A stretch of DNA of 64,000 nt from Rhizobium sp. ZPR4 (GCF_040215725.1 NZ_CP157967.1:3442501-3506500), one strand, 5' to 3'. Shown: positions 25,599-34,482, counted from the first letter of the stretch. Made by a program: numbers and translations. Notes: generated by a model from the sequence alone, not told the origin.

Positions 25599-25967
25599 AT
25601 GAAGTCCGGAAGTCTTTATAAGGTTGGCGACAACGATCAACGCCCTTGGGGCACATGGCATGTGCTCGATATCGGTGATAGCCACGTCGTAAAACGCATT
25701 GTCGTGAACCCCGGTGAGCGCCTGTCGCTGCAGTATCACAACCACCGCTCCGAACGTTGGACCGCCGTCTCAGGAGAGGGCATTGCGGAGATTGACGGAA
25801 CGGAACACGCTCTGCAGCTCGGGCATACAGTCGATATTCCGCTCAACGCGAAACATCGTGTTTCGTGCACCGGAGATAAGCCCTTGGTTTTTATCGAAAT
25901 TCAATACGGCGAATTACTCGACGAAAACGATATCATTAGGCTCAGCGACGATTACAATCGGGTCTGA
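25599..25967 (+). CDS. Stand-alone type II phosphomannose isomerase-like cupin
   Basis: 122 residues. RPWGTWHVLD, HVVKRIVVNPGERLSLQYHNHR (metal-binding histidines), then SERWTAVSGEG, the LGHTVDIPLNAKHRVSCTG block and EIQYGELLDENDIIRLSDDYNR correspond to the C-terminal cupin domain of ManC/type II PMI. The GDP-mannose pyrophosphorylase domain usually fused to it is missing. It would interconvert fructose-6-P and mannose-6-P, feeding GDP-mannose and, through gmd/fcl, GDP-fucose. It is convergent with rmlC, with only 14 bp between stops. Confidence 0.87.
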   Translation: MKSGSLYKVGDNDQRPWGTWHVLDIGDSHVVKRIVVNPGERLSLQYHNHRSERWTAVSGEGIAEIDGTEHALQLGHTVDIPLNAKHRVSCTGDKPLVFIEIQYGELLDENDIIRLSDDYNRV

Positions 25968-25981
25968 TGGCGAAGCCGATA

Positions 25982-26530
25982 TCAATCGAATAGTTCGGCA
26001 TCCGCCAACAAGGGTTGCCGCTGATCCTTGGAGGAGAGCGTGAGCGCTTCCGTCACCTTCCAATCGATAGCGATCTTCGGATCGTTCCAACGGATGCCGC
26101 GATCGCTCTCCGGCGCGTAATAGTTGGTGGTTTTGTAGAGAAACTCCACGTCATCGCTCAACGTCAGGAAGCCATGGGCGAACCCTTCCGGGATCCAGAG
26201 CTGGCGCTTGTTTTCCGCAGACAGAAGAACGCCGACCCATTGACCGAATGTCGGTGAAGATTTCCTGATGTCGACGGCAACATCATAGACTTCGCCAACT
26301 ACAACTCGCACCAGCTTCGCCTGCGCATGCGGCGGCAGCTGATAGTGGAGGCCGCGTAGAACGCCCCTGCCCGACCGGCTGTGATTGTCCTGCACGAAAT
26401 CGGCACTTCGGCCGATCGCTGCTTCGAACTTCGCCTGATTGAAGCTTTCGAAGAAGAAGCCGCGATCGTCTGCAAACACCGTCGGCTCGATAATCTTGAC
26501 ATCGGGAATAGTGGTATCGATGGCTTTCAT
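25982..26530 (-). CDS. rmlC: dTDP-4-dehydrorhamnose 3,5-epimerase
   Basis: 182 residues from the ATG at 26530 (AGGACGA upstream); the longer frame to 26575 is unlikely. RmlC epimerises C3 and C5 of dTDP-4-keto-6-deoxyglucose. Visible landmarks are DDRGFFFESFN, the catalytic His-containing VLRGLHYQ, VVGEVYDVAVDIRKSSPTFG, the IPEGFAHGFLTLSD block, and the YYAPESDRGIRWND segment. Length matches the family. It is the last of four minus-strand rml genes (B-D-A-C) and gives a complete dTDP-rhamnose pathway together with them. Confidence 0.96.
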   Translation of the reverse strand: MKAIDTTIPDVKIIEPTVFADDRGFFFESFNQAKFEAAIGRSADFVQDNHSRSGRGVLRGLHYQLPPHAQAKLVRVVVGEVYDVAVDIRKSSPTFGQWVGVLLSAENKRQLWIPEGFAHGFLTLSDDVEFLYKTTNYYAPESDRGIRWNDPKIAIDWKVTEALTLSSKDQRQPLLADAELFD

Positions 26531-26592
26531 TCGTCGTCCTGTTCGGATTGTTTGCAAGGGAAGATGCGCCGGCATAAAGCGCGCCTTAGCGG

Positions 26593-27480
26593 TTAGAATA
26601 TCTGCTCGCGCAAGATCCCAAGAAGATATTGCCCATAGGCATTCTTCTTCAGCGGGCTCGCCAGCGCCTCGACATCAGACGCGCTGATCCAGCCGCTGCG
26701 ATAGGCAATCTCTTCGGGGCAGGCCACCTTCAGGCCTTGTCGGTTTTCAATGGTCGCAATGTAATGGCTGGCCTCCAGCATCGACTCATGCGTTCCGGTG
26801 TCGAGCCAGGCATAGCCGCGACCCATGGTCTGGACGTCAAGCCGCCCGGCCTGCAGATAGTGAACATTGACATCGGTGATCTCCAGCTCGCCACGCGGCG
26901 ACGGACGGATGGATTTAGCGACGTCGACGACGGTTTCGTCATAGAAGTAGAGGCCGGTGACCGCATAATTGCTCTTCGGCATCCTCGGCTTTTCCTCCAG
27001 GCTGATCGCCCGGCCGCTCTGATCGAACTCGACCACGCCATAGCGATGCGGGTCCTGCACGTGATAGGCAAAGACCGTCGCACCCGTCTCCTTGGTGCTC
27101 GCCTCGTGCAGCAATCGGGTAAAATCATGCCCGTAAAAAATGTTGTCTCCCAGAACCAGGGCGGAAGGCGCGCCATCCAGAAACGCTTCGCCGATCAGGA
27201 AGGCCTGGGCAAGACCGTCGGGGCTGGGCTGAACGGCATAGTCAAGCTCTATGCCCCATTGGCTGCCATCGCCGAGCAATTGCTCGAAGCGAGACGTATC
27301 TTGCGGCGTCGAGATGATGAGGATCTCGCGGATACCCGCCAACATCAAAGTCGTCAGCGGATAGTAGATCATTGGCTTGTCGTAGATCGGCAGGAGCTGC
27401 TTGCTGACCGCAAGCGTCAGCGGATAGAGCCGTGTTCCCGATCCGCCGGCGAGTATGATTCCTTTACGTGCCTTCGTCAT
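26593..27480 (-). CDS. rmlA: Glucose-1-phosphate thymidylyltransferase
   Basis: 295 residues. The N-terminal [16 protein letters not shown] is the nucleotide-binding loop, followed by [17 protein letters not shown] with the catalytic lysine, [14 protein letters not shown] (metal-binding Asp), [20 protein letters not shown] and [15 protein letters not shown]. It makes dTDP-glucose, the first committed step. Length matches RmlA (about 290-300). It starts 85 bp after the rmlD stop and probably lies in the same transcript. No anomalies were seen. Confidence 0.97.
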   Translation of the reverse strand: MTKARKGIILAGGSGTRLYPLTLAVSKQLLPIYDKPMIYYPLTTLMLAGIREILIISTPQDTSRFEQLLGDGSQWGIELDYAVQPSPDGLAQAFLIGEAFLDGAPSALVLGDNIFYGHDFTRLLHEASTKETGATVFAYHVQDPHRYGVVEFDQSGRAISLEEKPRMPKSNYAVTGLYFYDETVVDVAKSIRPSPRGELEITDVNVHYLQAGRLDVQTMGRGYAWLDTGTHESMLEASHYIATIENRQGLKVACPEEIAYRSGWISASDVEALASPLKKNAYGQYLLGILREQIF

Positions 27481-27565
27481 GATCCTGCGTCTCGTCCTTG
27501 GTGCATTTGCCTCTGTCTCACCGGCGGGAGGACATGGCCGGAAATCATCGGCAAAATTACGGTTT

Positions 27566-28468
27566 TCAATTCCGGGCAGCTATCAATCTCGCCAGGACGT
27601 CGTCGACGCCCTTCTGCCAGAGAGGAAGCGCAATATCGAAACGATCCATCAGCTTTCGACAATCCAGTCGCGAATTGGCCGGGCGCTTCGCAGGGGTCGG
27701 GTATTCAGCTGTCGATATCGGTTTCAGCGCATCGAGAGACAGCGCAAGCCCAACGTTTGCTGCCAATGCCTCACGAACGATATGCGCCGCATAACCATAC
27801 CAGGAGGTGCTGCCTTGTGCCGTAAGATGATAGGTCCCAGAGAAGTCACCTGGAGCTCGCGAAGCCATGATGCGCGCGATCACCCTGCGTGTAACATCGG
27901 CAATCAAGGCCGCCGACGTCGGCGCACCAACCTGGTCGGCAACGATGTTCAGTGCGCTTCTTTCACCCGCCAGCCGAAGAATAGTCTTCAGGAAGTTGCT
28001 GCCGTGATGACCATAGACCCAGCTGGTGCGCAAAATGGCGTGATGCGCGCCGGAGGCGCGCAGCTCCTCTTCGCCTCGCCATTTGCTTTCGCCATAGACG
28101 GACTGCGGATTGACCGCATCGTCTTCCTGATAGGGATCAGCTTTCGTGCCGTCGAAGACATAGTCTGTGGAGTAATGGATGAGCCAGGCACCATTGTCCG
28201 CCGCCCAGCGCGCCAGTATCCCCGGAGCTGCGGCATTGACTGCCATCGCCAGCTCTTTATCGCTCTCGGCCCGATCCACCGCCGTATAGGCGGCCGGATT
28301 GACGATGACGCCGGGCTTATGTTCGTCAAGAGCGGCAAGGATGCTGGCTTCGTTGGCCAGATCCATGCCTCCGCGCGTCAGAGCAACGACATTCCCCAGG
28401 GTGCCGAGCGAATGCTGCAGCTCGAAACCGACTTGGCCGTTGGCGCCAGTGACCAGAATGGTACTCAC
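27566..28468 (-). CDS. rmlD: dTDP-4-dehydrorhamnose reductase
   Basis: 300 residues from a GTG at 28468 that overlaps the rmlB TGA (GTGA); the frame continues upstream to 28498 but inside rmlB. NADPH-binding loop [15 protein letters not shown] is at the N-terminus, then YSTDYVFDG and the catalytic Y-x3-K in [11 protein letters not shown]. It carries out the last step to dTDP-L-rhamnose. Length and motifs are normal. The translational coupling to rmlB is typical of rhizobial rml operons. Confidence 0.96.
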   Translation of the reverse strand: MSTILVTGANGQVGFELQHSLGTLGNVVALTRGGMDLANEASILAALDEHKPGVIVNPAAYTAVDRAESDKELAMAVNAAAPGILARWAADNGAWLIHYSTDYVFDGTKADPYQEDDAVNPQSVYGESKWRGEEELRASGAHHAILRTSWVYGHHGSNFLKTILRLAGERSALNIVADQVGAPTSAALIADVTRRVIARIMASRAPGDFSGTYHLTAQGSTSWYGYAAHIVREALAANVGLALSLDALKPISTAEYPTPAKRPANSRLDCRKLMDRFDIALPLWQKGVDDVLARLIAARN

Positions 28469-29532
28469 AACTGGGCCTCGTACTGCTTGCCGACCCATTC
28501 ACGATAGGCACCACTGGTGACGTTACGGACCCAGTCCTGGTTTTCGAGGTACCATGTGATTGTCTTGCGAATGCCAGTCTCGAACGTCTCCTCAGGCCTC
28601 CAGCCGAGTTCACGCTCGAGCTTGCGGGCATCGATCGCATAACGACGATCGTGACCGGGCCGATCCCTAACGAAGGTAATCTGATCACTGTAGCGGCCGC
28701 CATCGGCCTTCGGCCTCAACTCATCGAGGATGGCGCAGATCGTATGCACGACATCGAGATTCGGTTTCTCGTTCCACCCGCCAACATTATAGGTCTCACC
28801 GAGCTTGCCGGCTTCCAAGACGCGGCGAATGGCGCTGCAATGATCCCGGACGTAAAGCCAGTCGCGGATCTGCTGCCCGTCGCCATAGATCGGCAGGCTC
28901 TTTCCCGAAAGCGCGTTCAGGATCACCAGCGGGATCAGCTTTTCCGGAAAATGGTAAGGCCCGTAATTGTTGCTGCAGTTCGTCGTTAGGACAGGCAGGC
29001 CATAAGTATGCTGCCATGCCCGCACAAGATGATCGGAGGCCGCCTTGCTGGCCGAATAGGGGCTGTTCGGCTCATAACGATTGAGTTCGTTGAACGGCGC
29101 ATCATCCTTCGACAGTGTGCCATAGACCTCGTCCGTGGAGACATGCAAAAAGCGGAAGCCTTGCTTCTCCCCATCCGGCAAGTCATCCCAATAGCCGCGC
29201 ACAGCTTCCAGCAGATTGAAGGTACCGACAATATTCGTCTGGATGAAATCGCCGGGGCCATGGATGGAGCGGTCGACATGGCTTTCGGCTGCGAAATTGA
29301 TGACCGCACGCGGCCGGTGCATCGCCAGCAAATCGCTTACCAGCTCGCGATCGCCAATATCGCCATGCACGAACACATGGCGATCATCACCCTTCAATCC
29401 CTTCAGCGTATCTAGATTGCCGGCGTAGGTCAGCTTGTCCAGATTGACGACCGTCTCGTCGTGTCGCTCAAGCCAGTCCAAGACAAAGTTCCCGCCGATA
29501 AACCCGGCTCCACCCGAAACCAATATCGTCAT
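28465..29532 (-). CDS. rmlB: dTDP-glucose 4,6-dehydratase
   Basis: 355 residues. The Rossmann loop is [19 protein letters not shown]; then [25 protein letters not shown] (catalytic T-D-E) and the [17 protein letters not shown]-x3-K motif; then [18 protein letters not shown] and [15 protein letters not shown]. It is the first gene of the rmlBDAC operon, reading away from the tRNA-Gln. ATG 29532 has only a weak purine stretch upstream. No defects were seen. Confidence 0.97.
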   Translation of the reverse strand: MTILVSGGAGFIGGNFVLDWLERHDETVVNLDKLTYAGNLDTLKGLKGDDRHVFVHGDIGDRELVSDLLAMHRPRAVINFAAESHVDRSIHGPGDFIQTNIVGTFNLLEAVRGYWDDLPDGEKQGFRFLHVSTDEVYGTLSKDDAPFNELNRYEPNSPYSASKAASDHLVRAWQHTYGLPVLTTNCSNNYGPYHFPEKLIPLVILNALSGKSLPIYGDGQQIRDWLYVRDHCSAIRRVLEAGKLGETYNVGGWNEKPNLDVVHTICAILDELRPKADGGRYSDQITFVRDRPGHDRRYAIDARKLERELGWRPEETFETGIRKTITWYLENQDWVRNVTSGAYREWVGKQYEAQL

Positions 29533-29707
29533 CTAAAATCCATTTTAGGCACGCAGCTAAATTGTCGACACAATCCAAGACAAATCAAATCTCATGACAA
29601 GGAGCAGTTTTCTCCTTCAAAAAGATTTCAATCATAGGAAGACGGATATCCGCCTCAAGCACCAGAGGCAAACCAAAAATGTTTATTCAAATCGGGAAGC
29701 TTGAAAT

Positions 29708-29781
29708 TGGCTGGGGAACCTGGACTCGAACCAAGATTAACGGAGTCAGAGTCCGTCGTTCTACCATTGAACTATTCCCCA
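29708..29781 (-). tRNA. tRNA-Gln (anticodon CTG), CCA encoded
   Basis: The reverse strand folds as a complete 74-nt tRNA. Acceptor TGGGGAA pairs with TTCCCCA, with discriminator G and an encoded CCA (29708-29710). The D-arm is AGTTCAATGGTAGAAC, the anticodon stem ACGGA/TCCGT closes the loop CTCTGAC (anticodon CTG), and the T-arm contains GGTTCGAGTCC. It reads CAG codons. The polysaccharide locus lies on its 3' side, a common location for island integration. Confidence 0.95.
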
Positions 29782-29942
29782 ACGACCGCCAGGCGATAAA
29801 ACCCTTCGCGGTGAAGGCTGGGCCTCTATAATAGAATTCGTCGCAGATGCAAATAGTTTAACGCAGGCAAATGCATTTTTTTGGTGGAGCACCGTCGATG
29901 CTCAAGATGATGGCCCCTGGTGGAAGTTTAGGATTGGTTATT
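29782..29942. other. Spacer between tRNA-Gln and nrsF
   Basis: About 160 bp containing the presumed tRNA promoter. No coding potential is supported. Confidence 0.35.
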
Positions 29943-30578
29943 TCACCAGCGCAACAGGCGCCTGCCGAGGACATATCCGACTGCCGTCACCATGGCGATC
30001 GCGATCGGGTACCAGAGCAGGACGAAAAGTGGGCTGTCGTCCGTGCAGTTGGAGGCATAGAAGGTTGCGGCGATGCCGCTAGCGGCAAGGCCGGCGACGG
30101 CGCCGGCCGCACCCGGCTTTTCCGGCGCGCCCTGGCGCAGGGCGAAAATGAAGCAGGCGAGCGGGCCGATCGACAAAAGCGGGATGAGCGTCAGGCAGAA
30201 GCGGGCGTTGTGGCCGATCATCCGCGCACTCCAGCTGTCGGCCGGCATGACGGCCATTTCGATGGCCGCGGCGGCAAGCAGCAGGATGGGCGCCAAGAGC
30301 AGCGTCCAGCCCCATAGACGCAGCGATGCGCCCGGCCGCCCGATGCGGAAGACGACAGCGCAGGCCGTTGCGGCAAGCGCGATGGTCACGACGAATTTGA
30401 ACAGGAAACGGACAGTCTCCATGGCTGTATCGATATCGGCTCGAAAGCCGATCATGGCGAAGAAGACACCGCCGCTGATCAGGATGCCTGCGACGACCGC
30501 CAGGGTCAGGACCTTGCCGATCCGCATGCGGACCGGCGCGTCCTGCGCCAGAAGATTGATGAGGTCATCGGTTTTCAC
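29943..30578 (-). CDS. nrsF: NrsF-type (DUF1109) membrane anti-sigma factor
   Basis: 211 residues from a GTG at 30578, which overlaps the sigma factor 3' end by 14 bp; this start gives the usual VKTDDLINLLAQDAP N-terminus of the family. Six hydrophobic segments follow: about 28-48, 60-80, 92-110, 125-145, 155-175 and 185-205. DUF1109/NrsF proteins hold their cognate ECF sigma factor inactive at the inner membrane until stress; cysteines are implicated in Caulobacter. Here the only obvious conserved cysteines are in the periplasmic or loop segments (CLTLIP, ACFIF, SNCTDD). Translational coupling to the sigma factor supports the pairing. Confidence 0.88.
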   Translation of the reverse strand: MKTDDLINLLAQDAPVRMRIGKVLTLAVVAGILISGGVFFAMIGFRADIDTAMETVRFLFKFVVTIALAATACAVVFRIGRPGASLRLWGWTLLLAPILLLAAAAIEMAVMPADSWSARMIGHNARFCLTLIPLLSIGPLACFIFALRQGAPEKPGAAGAVAGLAASGIAATFYASNCTDDSPLFVLLWYPIAIAMVTAVGYVLGRRLLRW

Positions 30579-31131
30579 TGGTCTCACTCCGATACAAAGC
30601 CGCAAGCGCCTTTAGCGCGCGGTGCAGCGCCACGCGCACCGCCCCTTCCGTCATCTTCAGTCGGTCCGCCGTATCCCGTACGCTGGCTCCGTCAACGGAA
30701 ATCGAGCGCACGATCGTCTTCCCCGGATCCTTCAACTGTTCCAGCATACGATCGACATCGAGCCGGTCCAAGGCGTCGGTATGCTCTTCCGCCTCCAGGA
30801 AATCGATCACATCGTCGATCGGTACGCTCATATGCCGCCCGCGCCGTCTCAGGCTGTCGATCAGCTTGTTGCGCACGATCGTCGACAGCCAGGGGCCGAT
30901 CGGACGCGATGAATCCCATGTGCCGCGCTTCAGATGGACGGCCAGCAGCACTTCCTGAACTACATCCTCGGCCTCACTTACCGGTGCGCCCAGCTGATCG
31001 CAGCGTCTTTTCGCCATGGCACGCAGACGCGGCGTCACTGCGATGAGGAAACGGTGATAGGCCTGCGCATCGCCGCCGATGGCCGCGCGCATCCAGACTG
31101 CCCATTCCTCTTCGCGCGCCGAATGATTCAT
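30565..31131 (-). CDS. sigF: ECF sigma factor (SigF-like)
   Basis: 188 residues. Region 2 is at about 30-95 (DAQAYHRFLIAVTPRLR, EAEDVVQEVLLAVHLKR with the conserved D-x-VQE, and GPWLSTIVRNKLIDSLRRRGR). Region 4 is at about 125-180 (VRSISVDGASVRDTADRLKM, then TEGAVRVALHRALKAL). It is coupled to nrsF and divergent from the bufferin operon. In its own upstream region GTAACG, 16 nt and CGTA form an ECF-type promoter matched by one before bufA1, so autoregulation and control of the bufferin operon are likely. In Caulobacter the SigF/NrsF pair responds to oxidative and metal stress; the same here is inference. Confidence 0.9.
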   Translation of the reverse strand: MNHSAREEEWAVWMRAAIGGDAQAYHRFLIAVTPRLRAMAKRRCDQLGAPVSEAEDVVQEVLLAVHLKRGTWDSSRPIGPWLSTIVRNKLIDSLRRRGRHMSVPIDDVIDFLEAEEHTDALDRLDVDRMLEQLKDPGKTIVRSISVDGASVRDTADRLKMTEGAVRVALHRALKALAALYRSETSENR

Positions 31132-31144
31132 CCGACATCTCCTC

Positions 31145-31170
31145 TACGCGGGACCGCAAGCTTTCGTTAC
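31145..31170 (-). promoter_or_regulatory. ECF-type promoter for sigF-nrsF
   Basis: On the minus strand GTAACG (31170-31165), a 16-nt spacer and CGTA (31148-31145) precede the sigF ATG (31131) by 13 bp. The same pair with the same spacing occurs before bufA1. Confidence 0.6.
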
Positions 31171-31347
31171 CGGCAACGGCAACTATTTTTCAAGCCCTTT
31201 CGTCTCCGCGACAGATTCTCCGCCGGATGCGTCTGCTATCCATGCACATGCCAGCCTCACCGCCACACCTGCTCGGCTATTGCCCGCCGCAGCAGATAGC
31301 CGGCACAATATAAATGACGCCATCTCGAAAAAAATTCCAATGCGGCT

Positions 31348-31373
31348 GTAACATCCGCTCCAGACGCTCCGTA
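31348..31373 (+). promoter_or_regulatory. ECF-type promoter for the bufferin operon
   Basis: GTAACA (31348-31353), a 16-nt spacer and CGTA (31370-31373) lie 50 bp before the bufA1 ATG. It matches the divergent sigF promoter in both boxes and in spacing. Confidence 0.6.
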
Positions 31374-31423
31374 GACCTCGATGCAAGCCAATGACGGCTC
31401 GCATCCATCTAGGAGACAGATCC

Positions 31424-31690
31424 ATGAAGAACAGCATCCTCACCCTGGCCATCGCCGGCTCGATCGCCTCGGCACTCGCATCCGTCGCCGCCCCGGCCTC
31501 GGCTGCCGATACCAAGGAAAAATGCTACGGCGTCGCCCTGAAGGGTCAGAACGACTGCGCCGCCGGCAAGCACGATTGCGCCGGCAAGTCGACCATGAGC
31601 TACGACAAGATGTCCTTCAAGCTTGTTCCGACGGGCACCTGCACCTCGATGAAAACCCCGAAGGGTCATGGCTCACTGACCCCGGCCTGA
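31424..31690 (+). CDS. bufA1: Bufferin precursor peptide BufA (DUF2282), first copy
   Basis: 88 residues from ATG 31424 (AGGAGA upstream); the frame begins at 31391 but that start lacks a ribosome-binding site. A signal peptide of about 27 residues ends at APASAAD. The mature part has four cysteines in the bufferin pattern [20 protein letters not shown] and TGTC. Bufferins are secreted RiPPs whose core cysteines are modified by the MNIO enzyme BufB with BufC and that bind copper in Caulobacter. The following peptide is a close paralogue. It is probably controlled by the upstream ECF promoter. Confidence 0.88.
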   Translation: MKNSILTLAIAGSIASALASVAAPASAADTKEKCYGVALKGQNDCAAGKHDCAGKSTMSYDKMSFKLVPTGTCTSMKTPKGHGSLTPA

Positions 31691-31736
31691 TCCGAAACCG
31701 GATCGATTGTCAACCATCGCTCGTAAGGAGTTTGCC

Positions 31737-32021
31737 ATGAACAAAATGTCCGCACTCGCCCTGGCCGCCTCGGTCGCAGCCGCAGCGACGCTGGTTGCCG
31801 GCGCAACGACCGCCTCGGCCGCCGATGCCAAGGAAAAATGCTACGGCGTTGCCCTCAAGGGCCAGAACGATTGCGCCGCCGGCCCCGGCACGACCTGTGC
31901 CGGCACGTCGAAAGTCGACTACCAGCGGAACTCGTGGAAGCTGGTTCCCGCCGGGACCTGCGAGACGATCAAGACGCCGAGCGGTCACGGTACCCTGGCA
32001 CAGGGTCCAGCCCCGGTCTGA
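31737..32021 (+). CDS. bufA2: Bufferin precursor peptide BufA (DUF2282), second copy
   Basis: 94 residues from ATG 31737 with TAAGGAG upstream. The signal peptide ends at TTASAAD. The core [17 protein letters not shown] is identical to that of the first copy, but the second pair of cysteines sits in [10 protein letters not shown] and PAGTC with different spacing residues, and the C-terminus ends TLAQGPAPV. Four cysteines are present in the mature peptide. It lies 46 bp after bufA1 and 108 bp before bufB. The two peptides have probably diverged after tandem duplication and may differ in metal affinity or expression. Confidence 0.88.
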   Translation: MNKMSALALAASVAAAATLVAGATTASAADAKEKCYGVALKGQNDCAAGPGTTCAGTSKVDYQRNSWKLVPAGTCETIKTPSGHGTLAQGPAPV

Positions 32022-32129
32022 CAAGGCAGCGCAAACGCGTGGGCGGCGCAGCCTTTTACGAGCGCCGCCCGCCTTCCGAACGCAAACCGCTTCAACTTTG
32101 CTGGAATTGCCCGAACCCGGAGGCCCGCA

Positions 32130-32984
32130 ATGAAACCGTCAGAACTTCCCCGCCGTGCCGGCGTCGGCTTCAAGCCGGAACATTTTGCCGCGATCAATGG
32201 CGCCGCGCAGCCGATCGGCTTCTTCGAAGTCCATGCCGAAAACTATATGGGCGACGGCGGTCCGCCACATGCGCAGCTCGGCAGGCTTCGTCAAGATTAT
32301 GCGCTATCCATCCACGGCGTCGGCCTTTCCATCGGCTCGATGCAGGCACTGGACAAAGAGCATCTTGCTCGCCTGAAGATTGTCTGCGATCGCTACGAGC
32401 CGGAGAGTTTTTCGGAGCACCTCGCCTGGTCGACGCACGATACGACCTTTCTCAACGATCTCCTGCCCCTGCCCTATACCGAAGTGACGCTCTCGCAGGT
32501 CTGCGCCCATATCGATCAGGTGCAGACAATACTCGGTCGCCAAATGCTGCTCGAGAATCCGGCTACCTACCTGCTCTTCGAAGAGAGCACGATCGAGGAA
32601 ACCGAATTTCTGGCCGAAGTCGCCAAACGCACCGGCTGCGGTCTGCTGCTCGACGTCAACAATGTCTTCGTCGCCGCCACCAATCATCACATGGATGCGC
32701 GAGCCTATCTCAAGCGCTTTCCGGTGCAATGGGTGCGCGAAATCCATTTAAGCGGACATTCGGAGACCATCGACGATGCCGGTGCGCCGCTTTTGATCGA
32801 TAGCCACGATACGCCGGTCAAGGACCCCGTTTGGGAACTTTACGAGGAGCTGATCGGCCGCACCGGGCCAATCGCCAGCCTGGTCGAATGGGATAACGAC
32901 GTGCCGGAATGGCCGGTTTTGCGGGCAGAGGCTGAAGCTGCCGACGCTATTTTGAAACGCGCCGCCGCACGTTGGGCAGCCTGA
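32130..32984 (+). CDS. bufB: MNIO-family bufferin-modifying enzyme BufB (DUF692)
   Basis: 284 residues. This is the DUF692/MNIO TIM-barrel family (related to MbnB), iron enzymes that oxidise peptidyl cysteines. Likely metal ligands are visible in sequence order: [10 protein letters not shown] (His), ESFSEHLAW (Glu, His), LLENPATYL (Glu/Asn), [16 protein letters not shown] (Asp, Asn, His), IHLSGHSE (His), then [11 protein letters not shown] (Glu, Asp). Length is typical (about 280). It stands 10 bp before bufC and should form a complex with it that acts on both BufA peptides in the cytoplasm before export. Confidence 0.93.
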   Translation: MKPSELPRRAGVGFKPEHFAAINGAAQPIGFFEVHAENYMGDGGPPHAQLGRLRQDYALSIHGVGLSIGSMQALDKEHLARLKIVCDRYEPESFSEHLAWSTHDTTFLNDLLPLPYTEVTLSQVCAHIDQVQTILGRQMLLENPATYLLFEESTIEETEFLAEVAKRTGCGLLLDVNNVFVAATNHHMDARAYLKRFPVQWVREIHLSGHSETIDDAGAPLLIDSHDTPVKDPVWELYEELIGRTGPIASLVEWDNDVPEWPVLRAEAEAADAILKRAAARWAA

Positions 32985-32994
32985 GGAGGGATCC

Positions 32995-33750
32995 ATGTCT
33001 CTCGCCACTCAAAGCGAATTCGCCGCAGCGCTCGTCGATCCCGACCGCGCCGTACCGAAGGGCCTGACAGCCTGGAACGGCCCACGGCCGGCGCGACGTT
33101 TCGGCGTCTACCGCAATAATGTCGCCATCGGCCTGATCGGCGCACTCGCCTCCCGCTTCCCGGCCGCGGAAAGAATCGTCGGTGAGGAATTCTTCGCTGC
33201 CATGGCGCATGAATTCATCCAGTTGCACCCGCCGCGATCGCCGCTGCTGCTTGCCTATGGCGATGATTTCCCCGATTTCGTCGAGAGTTTCGAACCGGCA
33301 CGGGAAATCCCCTATCTGCGCGATGTCATGCGATTGGAAGCGCTGCGGGGACGGGCTTATCACGCGGCGGACGCCGTGCCGCTTGATGCGGTTCTCCTGA
33401 CGACCATCGAGCCAGCAGGCCTGACGGAGCTGACTTTCGTGCCGCATCCTTCCGCCTCGGTGGCACGTTCCGCCCATCCGGCCATCACCATCTGGGCGAT
33501 GAACACCGGCGAAATCGAGCTTGCCGATATCGCCGATTGGACGGGTGAGGATGCTCTCGTCATCCGCCCGAAGATGATCGTCGAGGTGCATCGCCTGCCG
33601 CCGGGTGGCGCAACCTTTCTGGAGCAGCTGTTTGCCGGCGCAGCACTTGGCGGGGCCTATGAAGCCGCTCTCGCCGAAGCCGCCAATTTCGATCTTTCCG
33701 CCAATCTTGCCGGTGCGTTCACGGCAGGCGCTTTCATGGCCATTCGCTGA
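32995..33750 (+). CDS. bufC: Bufferin partner protein BufC (DUF2063)
   Basis: 251 residues, ATG with AGGAGGG upstream. The N-terminal DUF2063 domain is recognisable by RRFGVYRNNVAIGLIGALAS, then FPAAERIVGEEFFAAMAHEF and HPPRSPLLLAYGDDFPDF. The C-terminal half is a less conserved beta-rich segment. DUF2063 partners bind the substrate peptide and present it to the MNIO enzyme. Gene order bufA-bufA-bufB-bufC-doxX is the standard one. No anomalies. Confidence 0.9.
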   Translation: MSLATQSEFAAALVDPDRAVPKGLTAWNGPRPARRFGVYRNNVAIGLIGALASRFPAAERIVGEEFFAAMAHEFIQLHPPRSPLLLAYGDDFPDFVESFEPAREIPYLRDVMRLEALRGRAYHAADAVPLDAVLLTTIEPAGLTELTFVPHPSASVARSAHPAITIWAMNTGEIELADIADWTGEDALVIRPKMIVEVHRLPPGGATFLEQLFAGAALGGAYEAALAEAANFDLSANLAGAFTAGAFMAIR

Positions 33751-33765
33751 ACGCTGGAGCCGGAT

Positions 33766-33864
33766 GATTTCAGGTCGAAACGACCTGAAATCTGAATCCG
33801 CCTAAAATCAAACAAATCGAGCATGAGGTCGTCCGAAATCCCCTCGCACTTCGGCATCATGCTC
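33766..33864. repeat. Rhizobial extragenic palindromic element
   Basis: Two palindromes. GATTTCAGGTCG-AAA-CGACCTGAAATC (33766-33792) is a perfect 12-bp stem, and GAGCATGA...TCATGCTC (33819-33864) has 8-bp outer arms. The linker (CCTAAAATCAAACAAAT) is the one I associate with the abundant mosaic palindromes of Rhizobium/Agrobacterium genomes. It sits between bufC and doxX and might attenuate or stabilise the transcript. Confidence 0.7.
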
Positions 33865-33878
33865 TCGGGAGAACCGAC

Positions 33879-34364
33879 ATGCAGAACCAGATGATGACGG
33901 CCGCTTCGGCCGAACGCGAAACCGTGCCCCAAAGGCTCTACGGCGCCCTGAAACTTCTCGACCGCATCCCGCACGATTTGATCGCTCTCATTGCGCGGCT
34001 GTCGATCGCCGCCGTCTTCTGGCAATCCGGGCAGACGAAAGTCGATAGCTGGCACGTGACCGACAATGCCGTCTATCTCTTCCAGACGGAATACAAGCTG
34101 CCGCTGGTCGATCCCTGGATCGCCGCGCATATTGCCGCCTTCAGCGAACACTTCTTCCCATTTCTGCTGGTCATCGGCTTCGCAAGCCGGCTCTCGGCGC
34201 TGGCGCTCCTCGGCATGACACTTGTTATCGAGATCTTCGTCTATCCCGATGCCTGGCCGACGCATGGCACATGGGCAACCTGCTTTCTGGTGATCATAGC
34301 GGGCGGCCCTGGCCGCATCGCGCTCGATCATCTGATTGCCAGGCGTTTCGCGCGCTCGGCCTGA
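33879..34364 (+). CDS. doxX: DoxX family membrane protein
   Basis: 161 residues with four hydrophobic helices (about 40-60, 85-110, 115-130, 135-155). IALIARLSIAAVFWQSGQTK, then HFFPFLLVIGFASRLSALAL and EIFVYPDAWPTHGTWA are the conserved DoxX features. DoxX proteins are frequent last members of bufferin-type operons and are thought to be quinone-linked redox partners in the membrane; the precise role is unproven. It is separated from bufC by the palindromic element, so it may have lower expression than bufABC. Confidence 0.87.
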   Translation: MQNQMMTAASAERETVPQRLYGALKLLDRIPHDLIALIARLSIAAVFWQSGQTKVDSWHVTDNAVYLFQTEYKLPLVDPWIAAHIAAFSEHFFPFLLVIGFASRLSALALLGMTLVIEIFVYPDAWPTHGTWATCFLVIIAGGPGRIALDHLIARRFARSA

Positions 34365-34377
34365 GGTCGATCAGACG

Positions 34378-34403
34378 GGAGCGCCATTTACTATTGGCGC
34401 TCC
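34378..34403. terminator. Hairpin after doxX, possible bidirectional terminator
   Basis: GGAGCGCCA (34378-34386) and TGGCGCTCC (34395-34403) are exact complements around an 8-nt loop between convergent genes. There is no strong T-run, so it may only protect 3' ends. Confidence 0.5.
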
Positions 34404-34436
34404 GTGATGCCAGGCTGGATGCGCCTTTTATTTTGC

Positions 34437-34481
34437 GCATGTCGTTGTCGCAAACCGCTTTTACGCTTTTGCGCGACTTGC
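34437..34481. repeat. Second rhizobial extragenic palindrome
   Basis: GCATGTCGTTGTCGCAAA is imperfectly mirrored by TTTTGCGCGACTTGC about 12 bp later. This pattern is repeated in many rhizobial intergenic regions. It lies at the 3' end of the dioxygenase gene. Confidence 0.55.
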
Positions 34482-34482
34482 T

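Noticed and set aside
26629..28507. Plus-strand ORFs of 398 and 350 residues opposite rmlA and rmlD
   Set aside because: They are antisense shadows in G+C-rich DNA. The minus-strand genes have every expected motif.
31838..32803. Plus-strand ORF of 321 residues overlapping bufA2 and bufB
   Set aside because: It is out of frame with two well-supported genes and Arg/Ser-rich.
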